Of a stretch of 64,000 nucleotides of DNA, positions 25,333 through 34,782 are shown piece after piece. Both the position numbers and the translations under genes were made by a program. Within the stretch, counting starts at the first letter, position 1, and each line of letters begins with the position of its first letter. The stretch covers positions 186,001 through 250,000 of the forward strand of contig NZ_LIVM01000001.1 of the NCBI RefSeq assembly GCF_001418685.1, written 5' to 3'. Origin of the DNA: Apibacter mensalis (GTDB lineage: Bacteria > Bacteroidota > Bacteroidia > Flavobacteriales > Weeksellaceae). Under the pieces are notes generated by a model that was given only the letters and a program-made list of their open reading frames with translations, did not search any database and had not been told where the DNA came from.

Positions 25333-27729
25333 ATGGCATCAACGAATAAAAATAAGACTAGTACTATAAATAAAATAAAGAAGTTCAATTCTTATAAAAA
25401 ATTTATTAGAAAATTTCTTATATTCTTTTGGGGAATATTTTTTGCCGGGATTTCATCATTTTTTTTACTTTTCCTATTAACAATTTATGGTTTTTTTGGT
25501 GAAATGCCTAACGTTAGAGATTTGGAAAATCCGGATATATTTGTTGCTTCTGAAATTATATCCGCAGATGGTGTTGTAATTCAAAAGTTTGAAAAAGAAA
25601 AAAGAATACCGGTAGAATATCAGGATTTACCACCCTACCTTATCTATGCTTTAATGTCTAAAGAGGACGAACGCTTCCCTTATCATTCAGGAGTTGATAA
25701 AAAAGCCCTATTCAGAGCAGTTTTTTATGGAGGAAAAAGGGGGGGAGGAAGTACTATTACCCAGCAATTAGCTAAACTTCTTTTTACACAAAAAGATGAT
25801 GATGAGGGTAACTTTTCTTACAAAGGGGTTTCACAAAATAAATTCCAACGTTCTTTTCAAAAAATAAAGGAAATTATAATTGCTGTTCAGCTAGAAAAAT
25901 TATATACTAAAGATGAAATTATAACTCTTTATTTGAATAAATTTGATTTTCTATATAATGCAAATGGTATTGCAACCGCTTCAAAAGTATATTTTAATAA
26001 GAATGTAAAAGATCTTGATTTATTGCAAAGCGCAACTCTGGTCGCAATGTTAGAAAATCCGGTGGTAAATAATCCTAAAATTAATCCTGAAAATGCTAAA
26101 AGAAGAAGAAATGTTGTTTTAAGTTTAATGAAAGACCAGGGTTATATTTCTGAAACAGAATTCAATTCGATAAAAAATATCTCTATTGAGCTTAACTACA
26201 AACCCGTAAAAGAAATAGGTGAAGGATATTCGGCTTATTTCAAACATGCTTTAAAAAAAGAAGTAAATGCCATCTTAAGCGATTATGAAAACCAAACTGG
26301 GAAAAAATATAATCTTTATAAAGACGGATTAAAAATATATGTAACCTTAGATTCAAGAATGCAAAAGTATGCTGAAGAATCCATTGAAAAACATTTAAAA
26401 AATCTTCAAAAATCATTCTTCCTGGAACAAAAACACAGGAAATATGCACCATTTTACACCTATCCGGGTGACCCTAAGATTGATGTTTTATACAATAAGC
26501 TTATGACAGATGCGATGAAAAGGACCGGAAGGTATAAAAATTTAAAAAATAAAGGGTTGTCGGATGAGGAAATTTTAACGGAATTCAAAAAACCAATTAC
26601 TTTACAAATTTTCACCTGGAAAGGCGACAAGGATACTCTACTATCTCCTTGGGATTCCATTAGATACCATAAGTATATTATTCAATCCGGTCTTATGGCA
26701 ATGGAGCCTCATTCAGGAAATATAAAAGCCTGGGTAGGGGGTATAAATTGGAAACATTTTCAATACGACCATGTTAAACAAGCTCGAAGACAGGTTGGTT
26801 CCACATTCAAACCTTTCGTATACGCTACTGCTATTAAAAACCTTAATTATACACCTTGTACTCAGGTTTCAAACGCAACCTATACCAAAGGGAAATGGAC
26901 AGTTTCAGGTAATGGTGCTACCATGCCCTTAAAATCAGCACTTGCGTATTCCAAAAATGCTGTTACAGCAAGACTCATTGATGCTACCGGATATGATGCA
27001 GTAATAAAAATGGCCAGAGATTTAGGGGTTGAAAGTCCCATTCCCAGAAATAATACTATAGCTTTAGGTTCTGCAGACTTAACTATTTATGAAATGGTAG
27101 GAGCGTATAGTACTTTTGCGAATTTTGGAAATTATACAAAACCGGAAATGATCTGGCGTATTGAAGATAGCAATAATAAAGTAATTAAAGAATATGAACC
27201 TCAGGTTAGAGAAGTTATGAATGAAATATATTCTTATACCATGATTGAATTAATGAAAGGAGTTATTGACCAAGGTACAGGTCGAAGAATTAGGAACATG
27301 GGGATAGATGCTGAAATAGCAGGTAAAACAGGAACTACCAATAAAAATGCTGACGGATGGTTTATAGGTATTGCTCCAAAATTAGCAACCGGCATATGGG
27401 TTGGATGGGAAGACAGATATGCGCATTTTGAATCTACTTCTATAGGACAAGGAGCTAGTATGGCTTTACCTATATGGGCTTATTTTATGCAAAAAATATA
27501 TGCTGATCCTAAATTGGAAATAACTCAAAAAGACAAGTTTGTTAGGCCGGAAACTATGAAAAATAATTTTAGTTGTGACGATTTAGCATCTTATGGAACC
27601 TATGATGGAGGTTATTCTTCAGATGATGATGGATACTATAATACACCCCATGAAGGCGACATTTCTCATAAACAGGAAAACATAAATCAGAATCTTATAA
27701 AAAGAGATTCCATAAATTTTGATAAATAA
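25333..27729 (+). CDS. Class A penicillin-binding protein (PBP1A-like)
   Basis: This bifunctional peptidoglycan synthase is anchored by one N-terminal helix (about 31-55). The glycosyltransferase family 51 domain carries catalytic Glu111 (KEDERFPYHSGVD) and GGSTITQQLAKLLF. The transpeptidase domain has the active serine S490 in GSTFKPF, the SKN motif (SKNAVTARL) and KTG at about 665 (GKTGTTNKNADGWF). The 798 residues and motif order are normal for PBP1A. It ends with a low-complexity acidic tail (GGYSSDDDGYY). It is the third gene of the ricT-gldH operon (21-base gap) and is followed by a terminator. Confidence 0.96.
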   Translation: MASTNKNKTSTINKIKKFNSYKKFIRKFLIFFWGIFFAGISSFFLLFLLTIYGFFGEMPNVRDLENPDIFVASEIISADGVVIQKFEKEKRIPVEYQDLPPYLIYALMSKEDERFPYHSGVDKKALFRAVFYGGKRGGGSTITQQLAKLLFTQKDDDEGNFSYKGVSQNKFQRSFQKIKEIIIAVQLEKLYTKDEIITLYLNKFDFLYNANGIATASKVYFNKNVKDLDLLQSATLVAMLENPVVNNPKINPENAKRRRNVVLSLMKDQGYISETEFNSIKNISIELNYKPVKEIGEGYSAYFKHALKKEVNAILSDYENQTGKKYNLYKDGLKIYVTLDSRMQKYAEESIEKHLKNLQKSFFLEQKHRKYAPFYTYPGDPKIDVLYNKLMTDAMKRTGRYKNLKNKGLSDEEILTEFKKPITLQIFTWKGDKDTLLSPWDSIRYHKYIIQSGLMAMEPHSGNIKAWVGGINWKHFQYDHVKQARRQVGSTFKPFVYATAIKNLNYTPCTQVSNATYTKGKWTVSGNGATMPLKSALAYSKNAVTARLIDATGYDAVIKMARDLGVESPIPRNNTIALGSADLTIYEMVGAYSTFANFGNYTKPEMIWRIEDSNNKVIKEYEPQVREVMNEIYSYTMIELMKGVIDQGTGRRIRNMGIDAEIAGKTGTTNKNADGWFIGIAPKLATGIWVGWEDRYAHFESTSIGQGASMALPIWAYFMQKIYADPKLEITQKDKFVRPETMKNNFSCDDLASYGTYDGGYSSDDDGYYNTPHEGDISHKQENINQNLIKRDSINFDK

Positions 27730-27731
27730 AT

Positions 27732-27760
27732 AATAAAGGGGAAAAAACCCTTTATTTTAT
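27732..27760 (+). terminator. Terminator after the penicillin-binding protein gene
   Basis: A 9-bp stem (27732-27740 with 27748-27756, AATAAAGGG/CCCTTTATT) has loop GAAAAAA and is followed by TTTAT. Confidence 0.75.
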
Positions 27761-27952
27761 ATTAAAAACAACTAAATAAATTTTATTATTATAAAGAATA
27801 ATTTTTTCTATTTTTTAACATATAGAATAAAATAAGACGATTCATCATAAATTAATATAATAATATATGATTAAAATAATCTCTACTAGCTAATATCAAT
27901 CACGCTATATTAACACAAAATTACGTACCTTGCAGTTTATTATAATAATTTA

Positions 27953-28630
27953 ATGATTTCTCTCATAACATCTGCAATTTTACTTGGACTAATTCTGAGT
28001 CTCGTATTAATAGGTCCCGTATTTTTTCTACTGATTGAAACCAGTCTTACTAAAGGTATAAAACCTTCAATAGCTCTCGAAGCCGGTGTAATTTCTGCAG
28101 ATATACTTTGTATATATGTGTCACATACAGGAAGTAAAGGATTATTAAAATTTATAGATACTCATCCGTCGGTATATATGATTGCCGGTTTCGTAATATT
28201 TATTTATGGACTGTATAATACCCTTTCTAAAGGCAACTTACACATTAAGACAGATGCCAATATTGCAACAACTAACTATTTTAAAACCTACATGAATGGT
28301 TTTTTACTTAATTTGGTTAACATTGGAGTCATAGTTTTTTGGTTAACAACTGTTGTATTGATCTCAGCACAATATTCTAAACCATCAGATTTTTATTTAT
28401 ATATAACCATATTATTAATTACTATGGTTTCTGTTGATTTATTAAAAATATTTTTGGCTTCTAAATTTAAGCATCAACTTACGGATAAACTTGCCTATAA
28501 AATAAAAAAAATAGTTGGTATTACCCTTATCATATTTGGCATTATTATTTTTGGCAAGAGCTTTATAAAAACCAAAACAGAAAATCCTTTCGAATTAATT
28601 GAAAATAATAATTTTCGAATCAGAAAATAA
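27953..28630 (+). CDS. LysE-family amino-acid/metabolite exporter
   Basis: The 225-residue integral membrane protein has about six helices and the family pattern GLILSLVLIGPVFFLLIETSLTKG in helix 1 and the region after it. A conserved NLVNIGVIVFWL block sits in helix 4. LysE proteins export amino acids or related small molecules; the substrate cannot be read here. It stands alone, with a weak TAnnTTG box (TACCTTG) about 25 bases upstream. The short C-terminal tail is charged and cytoplasmic. Confidence 0.85.
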   Translation: MISLITSAILLGLILSLVLIGPVFFLLIETSLTKGIKPSIALEAGVISADILCIYVSHTGSKGLLKFIDTHPSVYMIAGFVIFIYGLYNTLSKGNLHIKTDANIATTNYFKTYMNGFLLNLVNIGVIVFWLTTVVLISAQYSKPSDFYLYITILLITMVSVDLLKIFLASKFKHQLTDKLAYKIKKIVGITLIIFGIIIFGKSFIKTKTENPFELIENNNFRIRK

Positions 28631-28715
28631 CACTAAAAATAATAATTCATATTATTAACTTTATCGTGTAACCTTTCAGTTTTGGTCTTGTCTATACTGA
28701 AAATAAACTTTTTAA

Positions 28716-31145
28716 ATGTCTTCAAGTAAAAATTTACTATCTATATTTTATTTAGTACTAGGTACATTTATGTTTTCACAAAACATTGTTATAACCGGAA
28801 CTATAACTACAGATAATAATCGCCCAATTCCCTACAGTAGTATTTCTTTCACCAATTTAGAAGATACCTCTCAAATATTTGGAGGATTAACCGACGAGAA
28901 AGGTAAATTCAATATTAAAATAATACCGGGGGAATATGAATTGGAAGTAAATCAGGCCGGATTTGATTCGTATATCTATCGAAAATTGCTTTTTCAATCT
29001 ACTTCTTTAGGAAATATAAAAATAGAACAAGCTGCTAAAGAGCTGGAAGGAATTATCGTAGAGGGGAAAAAACCATTATATAAAGTTGAGTTAGATAAAA
29101 AAATATACGACGTTACTCAAGATATAACCGCAAAATCCGGAACTCTTTCGGATGTAATGCAAAATGTACCCTCTGTTAATGTAGATGTAGACGGAACAGT
29201 CAGTTTAAGAGGAAATGAAAATGTTAAAATTTTGCTGGACGGGAAACCCTCTGCCATGCTGGGAATTAATGATACTGCCGAAGCATTAAAATCCATACCT
29301 GCCGATATGGTTGAAAAAATCGAAGTGGTTACCAATGCTTCTGCTCGGTATGAATCTTCCGGAACAGCAGGAATTATTAATATTATCACCAAAAAAAATA
29401 GAAAAAAAGGGTTAACCGGAAGCATTCTGGTATCTGGGGGATCACCGCAATCGTATGGTACTTCCATTAATCTGGGTTATGGGAAAAAAAAATGGAATTG
29501 GTTTACTAATGTAAGTTTTAGATATGGTAAAAATAAAGGTAAAGAGAAAAAAAATTATATCGGTTATGATATAAACAAGATAATGGATGAAAACTCCTTA
29601 CAAGATTCTAAAAGGAATAGAGAAAGAACTTCCATAAATGCAAGTACGGGATTTAACTTTACTTTTGATGAACAAAACTCATTATCTACATCTATAGGTT
29701 ATAATTATAATACCAGCAACAATTTAAGTACCACTCACTATAATACTACCGTATATCCTTCGCTTATTCAAAGCCTTACAGAAAGAAAAGAACGAGAAAA
29801 CAAAAATAATTACGGAATCGACGGAAACCTAAATTTTACGCATAATTTTCTAAAAAAAGGGAATGTACTAACGGTTGACGGATTCTACTCCTATAATCTT
29901 AAAGACTCAGATTCTAAAATTTTTGACCGAATTCCTGGTTTAAATACCAACGACAATACGCAAACTAAAATAATGTTGAAGTCTGATTATGTACTGCCTT
30001 TTGAAGAAGGTTCTCAATTAGAAGCCGGAATGAGAGCAGATTATTCTAAAATTAAATCAGATTTTTCTCTAAATGAATTTAAAAATAATTCATGGATAAT
30101 GAACCCGAACCAAACAGACAATACAGTATATCAAGAAAACATTTTGTCTTCTTATTTGCAATATGGAAATAAATGGAGGGGATTTTCATTTTTAGCCGGA
30201 TTAAGAGAAGAAACGTCAATTATCAAAGTTGTTTCTCGTCAAGCTAATTCAACCACTACTAAAAATTATACGGATTTTTTCCCTACTCTTCACCTTACTT
30301 ATGATATAACAGAAAAAAGCCAATTGCAAATCAGTTACAGCAGAAGGATTTTTCGACCAGACAGCAGAATGCTTATCCCGTATAAAAACATTTCTGATGA
30401 CAGAAATACTCGTCAAGGAAATCCTGATTTAGACCCTTCTTATACCAATTCTTTCGAAATTGGTTACAACCTTCAACACAGTAATTGGGACATAACTCCT
30501 TCCTTATATTATCAGCGAACCCAAGACCCATTACAATTTGTAACTACCTCAGATCCGTTAGGGAATTTAAATACAATACCTACCAACTTAGGCCATGAAA
30601 ATCGCTATGGGGGAGAATTGTCTTATTCCGTAAACCCATACAAATGGTGGAGAATTTTTGGAAATGTAAATCTTTTCCAATACGAGAGCTATGGAAATTA
30701 TAGGTATGAAAAAATAAATTCATTAACTGAGAATACAACTTTGATCACTGAGAATTTAGATAAGAAAGGATTTACATGGAGAACTCGTATGAATATGACA
30801 TTAAAACTCCCTGAAAACTTCAATTTTCAATTACAAGGAAATTATATGGCTCCTTTTAAAAGTGGGCAAAATAAACGTAAAGAAATGTACGGAATGGATT
30901 TAGGCCTCAGTAAAGATATATTAAAAGGTCAAGGTACTTTTCTCTTTAACGTACAGGATATTTTCAATTCTAAAAAAAGAAAAACCAATACGTACGGAGA
31001 CAATTTCTACAGATATTCAGAAATGCAATGGAGACCAAGACAATTTACCTTATCATTTACATACAGGTTAAACAAGGAAAAAAGAAATGAAAAAAAGAAT
31101 CGATCCCTAAATAATAATTCTGATTCTGAATTTATGGATTTATAA
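28716..31145 (+). CDS. Outer membrane beta-barrel receptor with carboxypeptidase-regulatory N-domain
   Basis: The 809-residue protein has a signal peptide, then a CarboxypepD_reg-like domain (about 25-105; ITGTITTDNNRPIPYSSISF, GEYELEVNQAGFD). A plug domain follows (about 115-225; SGTLSDVMQNVPSVNVDVDG, KILLDGKPSAML, IEVVTNASARYESSGTAGIINIIT). The large barrel ends in FTLSFTYRL plus a short polar tail. This is the TonB-dependent-receptor-like outer membrane beta-barrel family common in Flavobacteriia. No SusD partner or transport gene is adjacent, so the cargo is unknown. The missing SusD argues against a polysaccharide-uptake locus. Confidence 0.88.
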   Translation: MSSSKNLLSIFYLVLGTFMFSQNIVITGTITTDNNRPIPYSSISFTNLEDTSQIFGGLTDEKGKFNIKIIPGEYELEVNQAGFDSYIYRKLLFQSTSLGNIKIEQAAKELEGIIVEGKKPLYKVELDKKIYDVTQDITAKSGTLSDVMQNVPSVNVDVDGTVSLRGNENVKILLDGKPSAMLGINDTAEALKSIPADMVEKIEVVTNASARYESSGTAGIINIITKKNRKKGLTGSILVSGGSPQSYGTSINLGYGKKKWNWFTNVSFRYGKNKGKEKKNYIGYDINKIMDENSLQDSKRNRERTSINASTGFNFTFDEQNSLSTSIGYNYNTSNNLSTTHYNTTVYPSLIQSLTERKERENKNNYGIDGNLNFTHNFLKKGNVLTVDGFYSYNLKDSDSKIFDRIPGLNTNDNTQTKIMLKSDYVLPFEEGSQLEAGMRADYSKIKSDFSLNEFKNNSWIMNPNQTDNTVYQENILSSYLQYGNKWRGFSFLAGLREETSIIKVVSRQANSTTTKNYTDFFPTLHLTYDITEKSQLQISYSRRIFRPDSRMLIPYKNISDDRNTRQGNPDLDPSYTNSFEIGYNLQHSNWDITPSLYYQRTQDPLQFVTTSDPLGNLNTIPTNLGHENRYGGELSYSVNPYKWWRIFGNVNLFQYESYGNYRYEKINSLTENTTLITENLDKKGFTWRTRMNMTLKLPENFNFQLQGNYMAPFKSGQNKRKEMYGMDLGLSKDILKGQGTFLFNVQDIFNSKKRKTNTYGDNFYRYSEMQWRPRQFTLSFTYRLNKEKRNEKKNRSLNNNSDSEFMDL

Positions 31146-31965
31146 ATATGTATTAATAATTTATTATAAACTATTATTTTAATTTTCTCATAAATCATTA
31201 TTAACAAGTCAATAAATTTATTTAATATAATTAAAATGAATTAAAATCTATCCATACACTCAATCATCAATTCGTTAAGTTTATCCCCGTTATATATTAA
31301 AACTCATCCCAATTTTAACTATAGGTGGATCTACATTTAATAGTTTTTAATTTAAGTATAAAACCGAAATTACTGTATTAGTTGGATTCCCCTTTACTAT
31401 AAACTAATAATTGATATCGAATAAACACATATTTTTACAATATAAAATAATCATATAACCATTTACCATGAATAAATAAAAGTAACAAGCTGTGTTAAAA
31501 TATAAAAAATAAATACAAGAAGAAAGGCATTAACCGGTTATACTCAAAAATATAAAAAAGTTTTCCGAATTAAAATAAAAGAAATTATTAATCCTACCAA
31601 TGAAAAAGTTGAATTCTATTTTCCCCCTTTCCTGTTATAAGAAATGTAATTTCCGAAATGATATTATTTCCAACACTAGATTTAGAATTTAATAACCAAA
31701 CAATTAAATATTTCAAAGCACCAAAAAATGCGGCTTTTATATTCATTGATTATCATTGGTGGTAAGATCAAGAAATATTAGCTGTATTTTATGAAAGTAT
31801 TTACTTTCTGAATTAAATATTCTCTGATTATTAAAAAATACATCTACAATAAAATTTCAAATATCTATGCATAAATTTAATTTATATTTATTTGAAAAAC
31901 AATTCAATAGTATTTATTATTACCAATAATGAAATTAATCTTTAACTTGCGTTAAATTTATTTTA
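31146..31965. other. Gene-free 0.8 kb region with decayed coding DNA
   Basis: There is no intact gene between the receptor and the M1 peptidase. The left half is AT-rich, with one short readable piece (LIPILTIGGSTFN at about 31300-31340). The right half holds two adjacent open segments in different frames, described separately as a gene remnant. A TAACTTGC box at about 31938-31945 may be part of the promoter of the M1 peptidase gene. Confidence 0.55.
31511..31766 (+). pseudogene. Frameshifted remnant of an unknown gene
   Basis: Two neighbouring plus-strand segments look protein-coding but are in different frames. The first runs to a stop at 31638-31640 (contains KVFRIKIKEIINPTNEKVEF and YFPPF). 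The second continues from about 31631 to a stop at 31763-31765 (contains EMILFPTLDLEFNNQTIKYF and AFIFIDYHWW). Residue composition is protein-like (Pro, Trp, Asp, Glu) compared with the AT-rich surroundings. This is best read as a decayed gene with a frameshift. I cannot assign a family. Confidence 0.4.
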
Positions 31966-33810
31966 ATGAAAAAAATATTTTTTATTTACTTCCTAACTTT
32001 AGGAATATTATCTAATTCACAAATAAATAAATACTATCAACAACAGGCAGATTATAAAATGAATATTGATGTTGATGTTAAAAATTATCAATATACGGGG
32101 CATCAAAAAATTACCTATACTAATAATTCTCCGGATACTCTTTCTGTTTTTTATTTCCATCTGTATTGGAATGCATTTCAACCTAACTCAATGATGGATC
32201 AGAAATTACAAGAGTTAAGTAAAACTGCTGATAAAAGAATGATTACACCTGAAGGAACTTCACGAATTTCACTATTGAAAAATAATGAAATAGGATATCA
32301 AAAAATAAAATCTTTAAAGCAAGAGGGTATTCCAGTGAAGTACACAGTAGAAGAGACTATTTTAAAAGTACAACCGGCAAAACCTATACTACCCTATACA
32401 ACCACTCAATTTGAAATGGAATGGACGTCTCAAATTCCAACAATCATAAGGAGGGCAGGTAGAAACAATGTAGAAGGAGTTGACCTGACCATGACTCAAT
32501 GGTATCCGAAAGTAGTTGAATACGACTATGAAGGTTGGCATACCTTTGATTATATATCAAGAGAATTTCAAGGCGTTTTTGGAAATTATCATGTAACGAT
32601 AGCTATTGATCAAAACTATATAATAGGAGCTAGTGGGGTCCTCCAAAACCCAAAAGATGTCAAAGGGTATCTTACAGATGCTAAACCGATGGTAAAAAAA
32701 AATAAGACTCAATGGATTTTTAAAGCTGAAAATATTCATGATTTTGCATGGGCCGCCGATCCTGATTATTCGGTTGATTCAATATCTATATCAAACGGTC
32801 CTTTAGTGTATCTAATTTATCAAAATAACGGGCAAACAAAATACTGGCATCAAGCTAAGCCTTATATCAAAAAATACTTTGCTCTTATGAAGGAAAACTT
32901 CGGAGCATACCCATATCCCACTTATTCTTTTATTCAAAGCGGAGATGGTGGCATGGAATATGGAATGTGCAGCATGATATTAGGCAATGCAAAATCTCTT
33001 GAATCACTTATAGGGTTGATGTTCCATGAAGCTTCTCATTCCTGGTTTCAGCATATACTTGCCAGTAATGAAAGTATGAGAGCTTGGTTGGATGAGGGAT
33101 TTACATCTTATGCAGAACATAGGATGATGGCAAAAATACTTCCTGAAAGTGCAAAAAATTATCCTAACCCACACATTAACAGTGTTGAACTATATACTGT
33201 TTTCAACAAATCCGGACAAGAGGAAGTGATGGGAATATTTTCCGATCATTTTAAAACCAATAAAGGCTATAGTACTGCTGCATATATAAAAGGAGAGTTA
33301 TTTTTATTGCAATTGGAATATATAGTAGGTAAACAAACTTTTTCTAAAATAATGAAAAATTATTTTGATACATGGAAATTTAAACATCCTACCGACAGAG
33401 ATTTTATACACATTGCTCAAAAAATATCCGGAATGGATTTAAAATGGTATTGGAATTATATGACTTATACCACAAGATCCATTGATTATGCTATTAAAAG
33501 TGTAGAAAAAAAAGGAGAAAACACAAAGGTAACACTTGAAAATCTTGGTAATTTCCCAATGCCAATAGATGTTTATGTAACATATACGGATGGATCCAAA
33601 CAAATATATAATATTCCTTTAAATATGATGCATAATTACAAGAAACAAGAATCTGATCTTAATCAAATAAATTTACCTTACTGGAAATGGACGCAAAAGG
33701 AATATGAATTTAGTCTTAATGTATCTCCTGAAAACATTAAAACTATTGAAATTGATGCTACCTATCGCATGGCAGACATCAACAGAGAAAACAATATTTA
33801 TCCTAAATAA
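31966..33810 (+). CDS. M1-family zinc metallopeptidase, secreted
   Basis: This gluzincin aminopeptidase-type protein of 614 residues has a signal peptide (cleavage near LSNSQ). The N-terminal beta domain (about 25-230) is followed by the catalytic domain with the substrate motif GGMEYGM and the zinc site H354-E355-A-S-H358 plus E377, exactly 18 residues later. The GxMEN motif is altered to GGMEY, which also occurs in secreted Bacteroidota M1 peptidases. It probably trims peptides in the periplasm or outside the cell. coaX follows after 9 bases on the same strand, so the two may share a transcript. Confidence 0.93.
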   Translation: MKKIFFIYFLTLGILSNSQINKYYQQQADYKMNIDVDVKNYQYTGHQKITYTNNSPDTLSVFYFHLYWNAFQPNSMMDQKLQELSKTADKRMITPEGTSRISLLKNNEIGYQKIKSLKQEGIPVKYTVEETILKVQPAKPILPYTTTQFEMEWTSQIPTIIRRAGRNNVEGVDLTMTQWYPKVVEYDYEGWHTFDYISREFQGVFGNYHVTIAIDQNYIIGASGVLQNPKDVKGYLTDAKPMVKKNKTQWIFKAENIHDFAWAADPDYSVDSISISNGPLVYLIYQNNGQTKYWHQAKPYIKKYFALMKENFGAYPYPTYSFIQSGDGGMEYGMCSMILGNAKSLESLIGLMFHEASHSWFQHILASNESMRAWLDEGFTSYAEHRMMAKILPESAKNYPNPHINSVELYTVFNKSGQEEVMGIFSDHFKTNKGYSTAAYIKGELFLLQLEYIVGKQTFSKIMKNYFDTWKFKHPTDRDFIHIAQKISGMDLKWYWNYMTYTTRSIDYAIKSVEKKGENTKVTLENLGNFPMPIDVYVTYTDGSKQIYNIPLNMMHNYKKQESDLNQINLPYWKWTQKEYEFSLNVSPENIKTIEIDATYRMADINRENNIYPK

Positions 33811-33819
33811 TATACAAGT

Positions 33820-34596
33820 ATGCTTTTAGTCGTGAACATTGGAAATAGTAATATTCGTTTTGGAATATTTCAGGGTGAAGAGTGTATTAATTCCTGGGTA
33901 ATGAATACCAAACCCTATAAAAGTGAAGATGAGCTATTTTCTCAATTTAAAATGACTTATCAAAACTATGGAATTAATCCTAACGATATTACAAAAATAG
34001 CAGTAGGTTCCGTAGTACCACATCTTACATATCCCGTAAGAAAATCGTTAACCCGTTTACATAATATAAAAACAGTTCAAGTTAACAGAAATACCCCTAC
34101 TGAATTAACTTCAAGTACTCCGCAAATGGGTACCGATCTATATGCTAATGCATACTATGCTTATAAAAAATATAAAGGCACTAAAATCATTGTTGATTTT
34201 GGGACTGCTCTAACTTTAACCTGTGTTGATAAAAACGGAGATATTAAAGGCGTTATTATTGCTGCAGGTGTCATCACTTCTTTAAATTCTTTAATAGGAG
34301 CGACCGCTCAGCTTTCTGATATTGAAATGAGGACCCCTAAAAGTGTTCTTGGAAAAACAACGGAAGAGTCTATGCAAAGCGGAATGGTATTTGGCTTTTT
34401 AAGTATGGTGGAAGGCTTAATTGACCGTATAAACAAAGAACTTGGAGAAGACACTTTTGTAATAGCAACCGGTGGGCTCGGTCATCTATTCGCACCACTA
34501 ACAACTAAAATTCATATATATGATCGTTTTCACACCATAAAAGGCTTACGGGAACTATACTTAAAACAAACATTTGAAAATCAGAATTCTAAATAA
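33820..34596 (+). CDS. coaX: Type III pantothenate kinase (CoaX)
   Basis: This enzyme catalyses the first step of coenzyme A synthesis, phosphorylating pantothenate. The 258 residues have the ASKHA-fold motifs. The phosphate-1 motif at the N-terminus reads VNIGNSNIRFG, with Asn6 where the family normally has Asp (DxGNT). The catalytic GTDLYANA carries Asp106, and DFGTALT carries Asp126. An adenosine-binding GG block (ATGGLGHLF) is also present. Two of the three key aspartates are intact. The gene is tightly behind the M1 peptidase gene. In many relatives it sits next to an outer membrane barrel gene and lptC, which here are about 26 kb away. Confidence 0.93.
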   Translation: MLLVVNIGNSNIRFGIFQGEECINSWVMNTKPYKSEDELFSQFKMTYQNYGINPNDITKIAVGSVVPHLTYPVRKSLTRLHNIKTVQVNRNTPTELTSSTPQMGTDLYANAYYAYKKYKGTKIIVDFGTALTLTCVDKNGDIKGVIIAAGVITSLNSLIGATAQLSDIEMRTPKSVLGKTTEESMQSGMVFGFLSMVEGLIDRINKELGEDTFVIATGGLGHLFAPLTTKIHIYDRFHTIKGLRELYLKQTFENQNSK

Positions 34597-34660
34597 TATT
34601 TAATTGTTATACATTAATAAATAAACAAAAACGTTTTTTTGCTATCATAACCACAGTTAT

Positions 34661-34697
34661 ACTACCGTAGTTCAAAGCATACGCCAAACGTTAGCGT
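34661..34697. repeat. Short structured element resembling flavobacterial intergenic repeats
   Basis: In the coaX downstream gap, a perfect small inverted repeat ACTAC-C-GTAGT (34661-34671) is followed by a second imperfect palindrome at 34681-34697 (ACGC...GCGT enclosing AAACGTT). GC content is locally higher than in surrounding DNA. The second half resembles, from memory, the CGCTAACG-type repeats scattered in Bacteroidota intergenic regions, some of which resemble integron attachment sites. Only one copy was noticed in this window. Confidence 0.35.
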
Positions 34698-34782
34698 AAA
34701 AAAATTGATATCATACTTAAAACATCATCGAAGATAAAATTTGAAAAAAGGACTTTATATTTTATCCTGTATCTATTTTTGA

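Noticed and set aside
29117-29467. Open frame of 116 codons on the minus strand inside the outer membrane receptor gene
   Set aside because: It is a shadow of the receptor gene: the real frame has plug and barrel motifs, while the minus-strand frame has none.
32940-33110. Inactive M1 peptidase because GxMEN reads GGMEY
   Set aside because: The HExxH-X18-E zinc site is intact, and GGMEY variants are known in secreted Bacteroidota M1 enzymes, so loss of activity is not supported.
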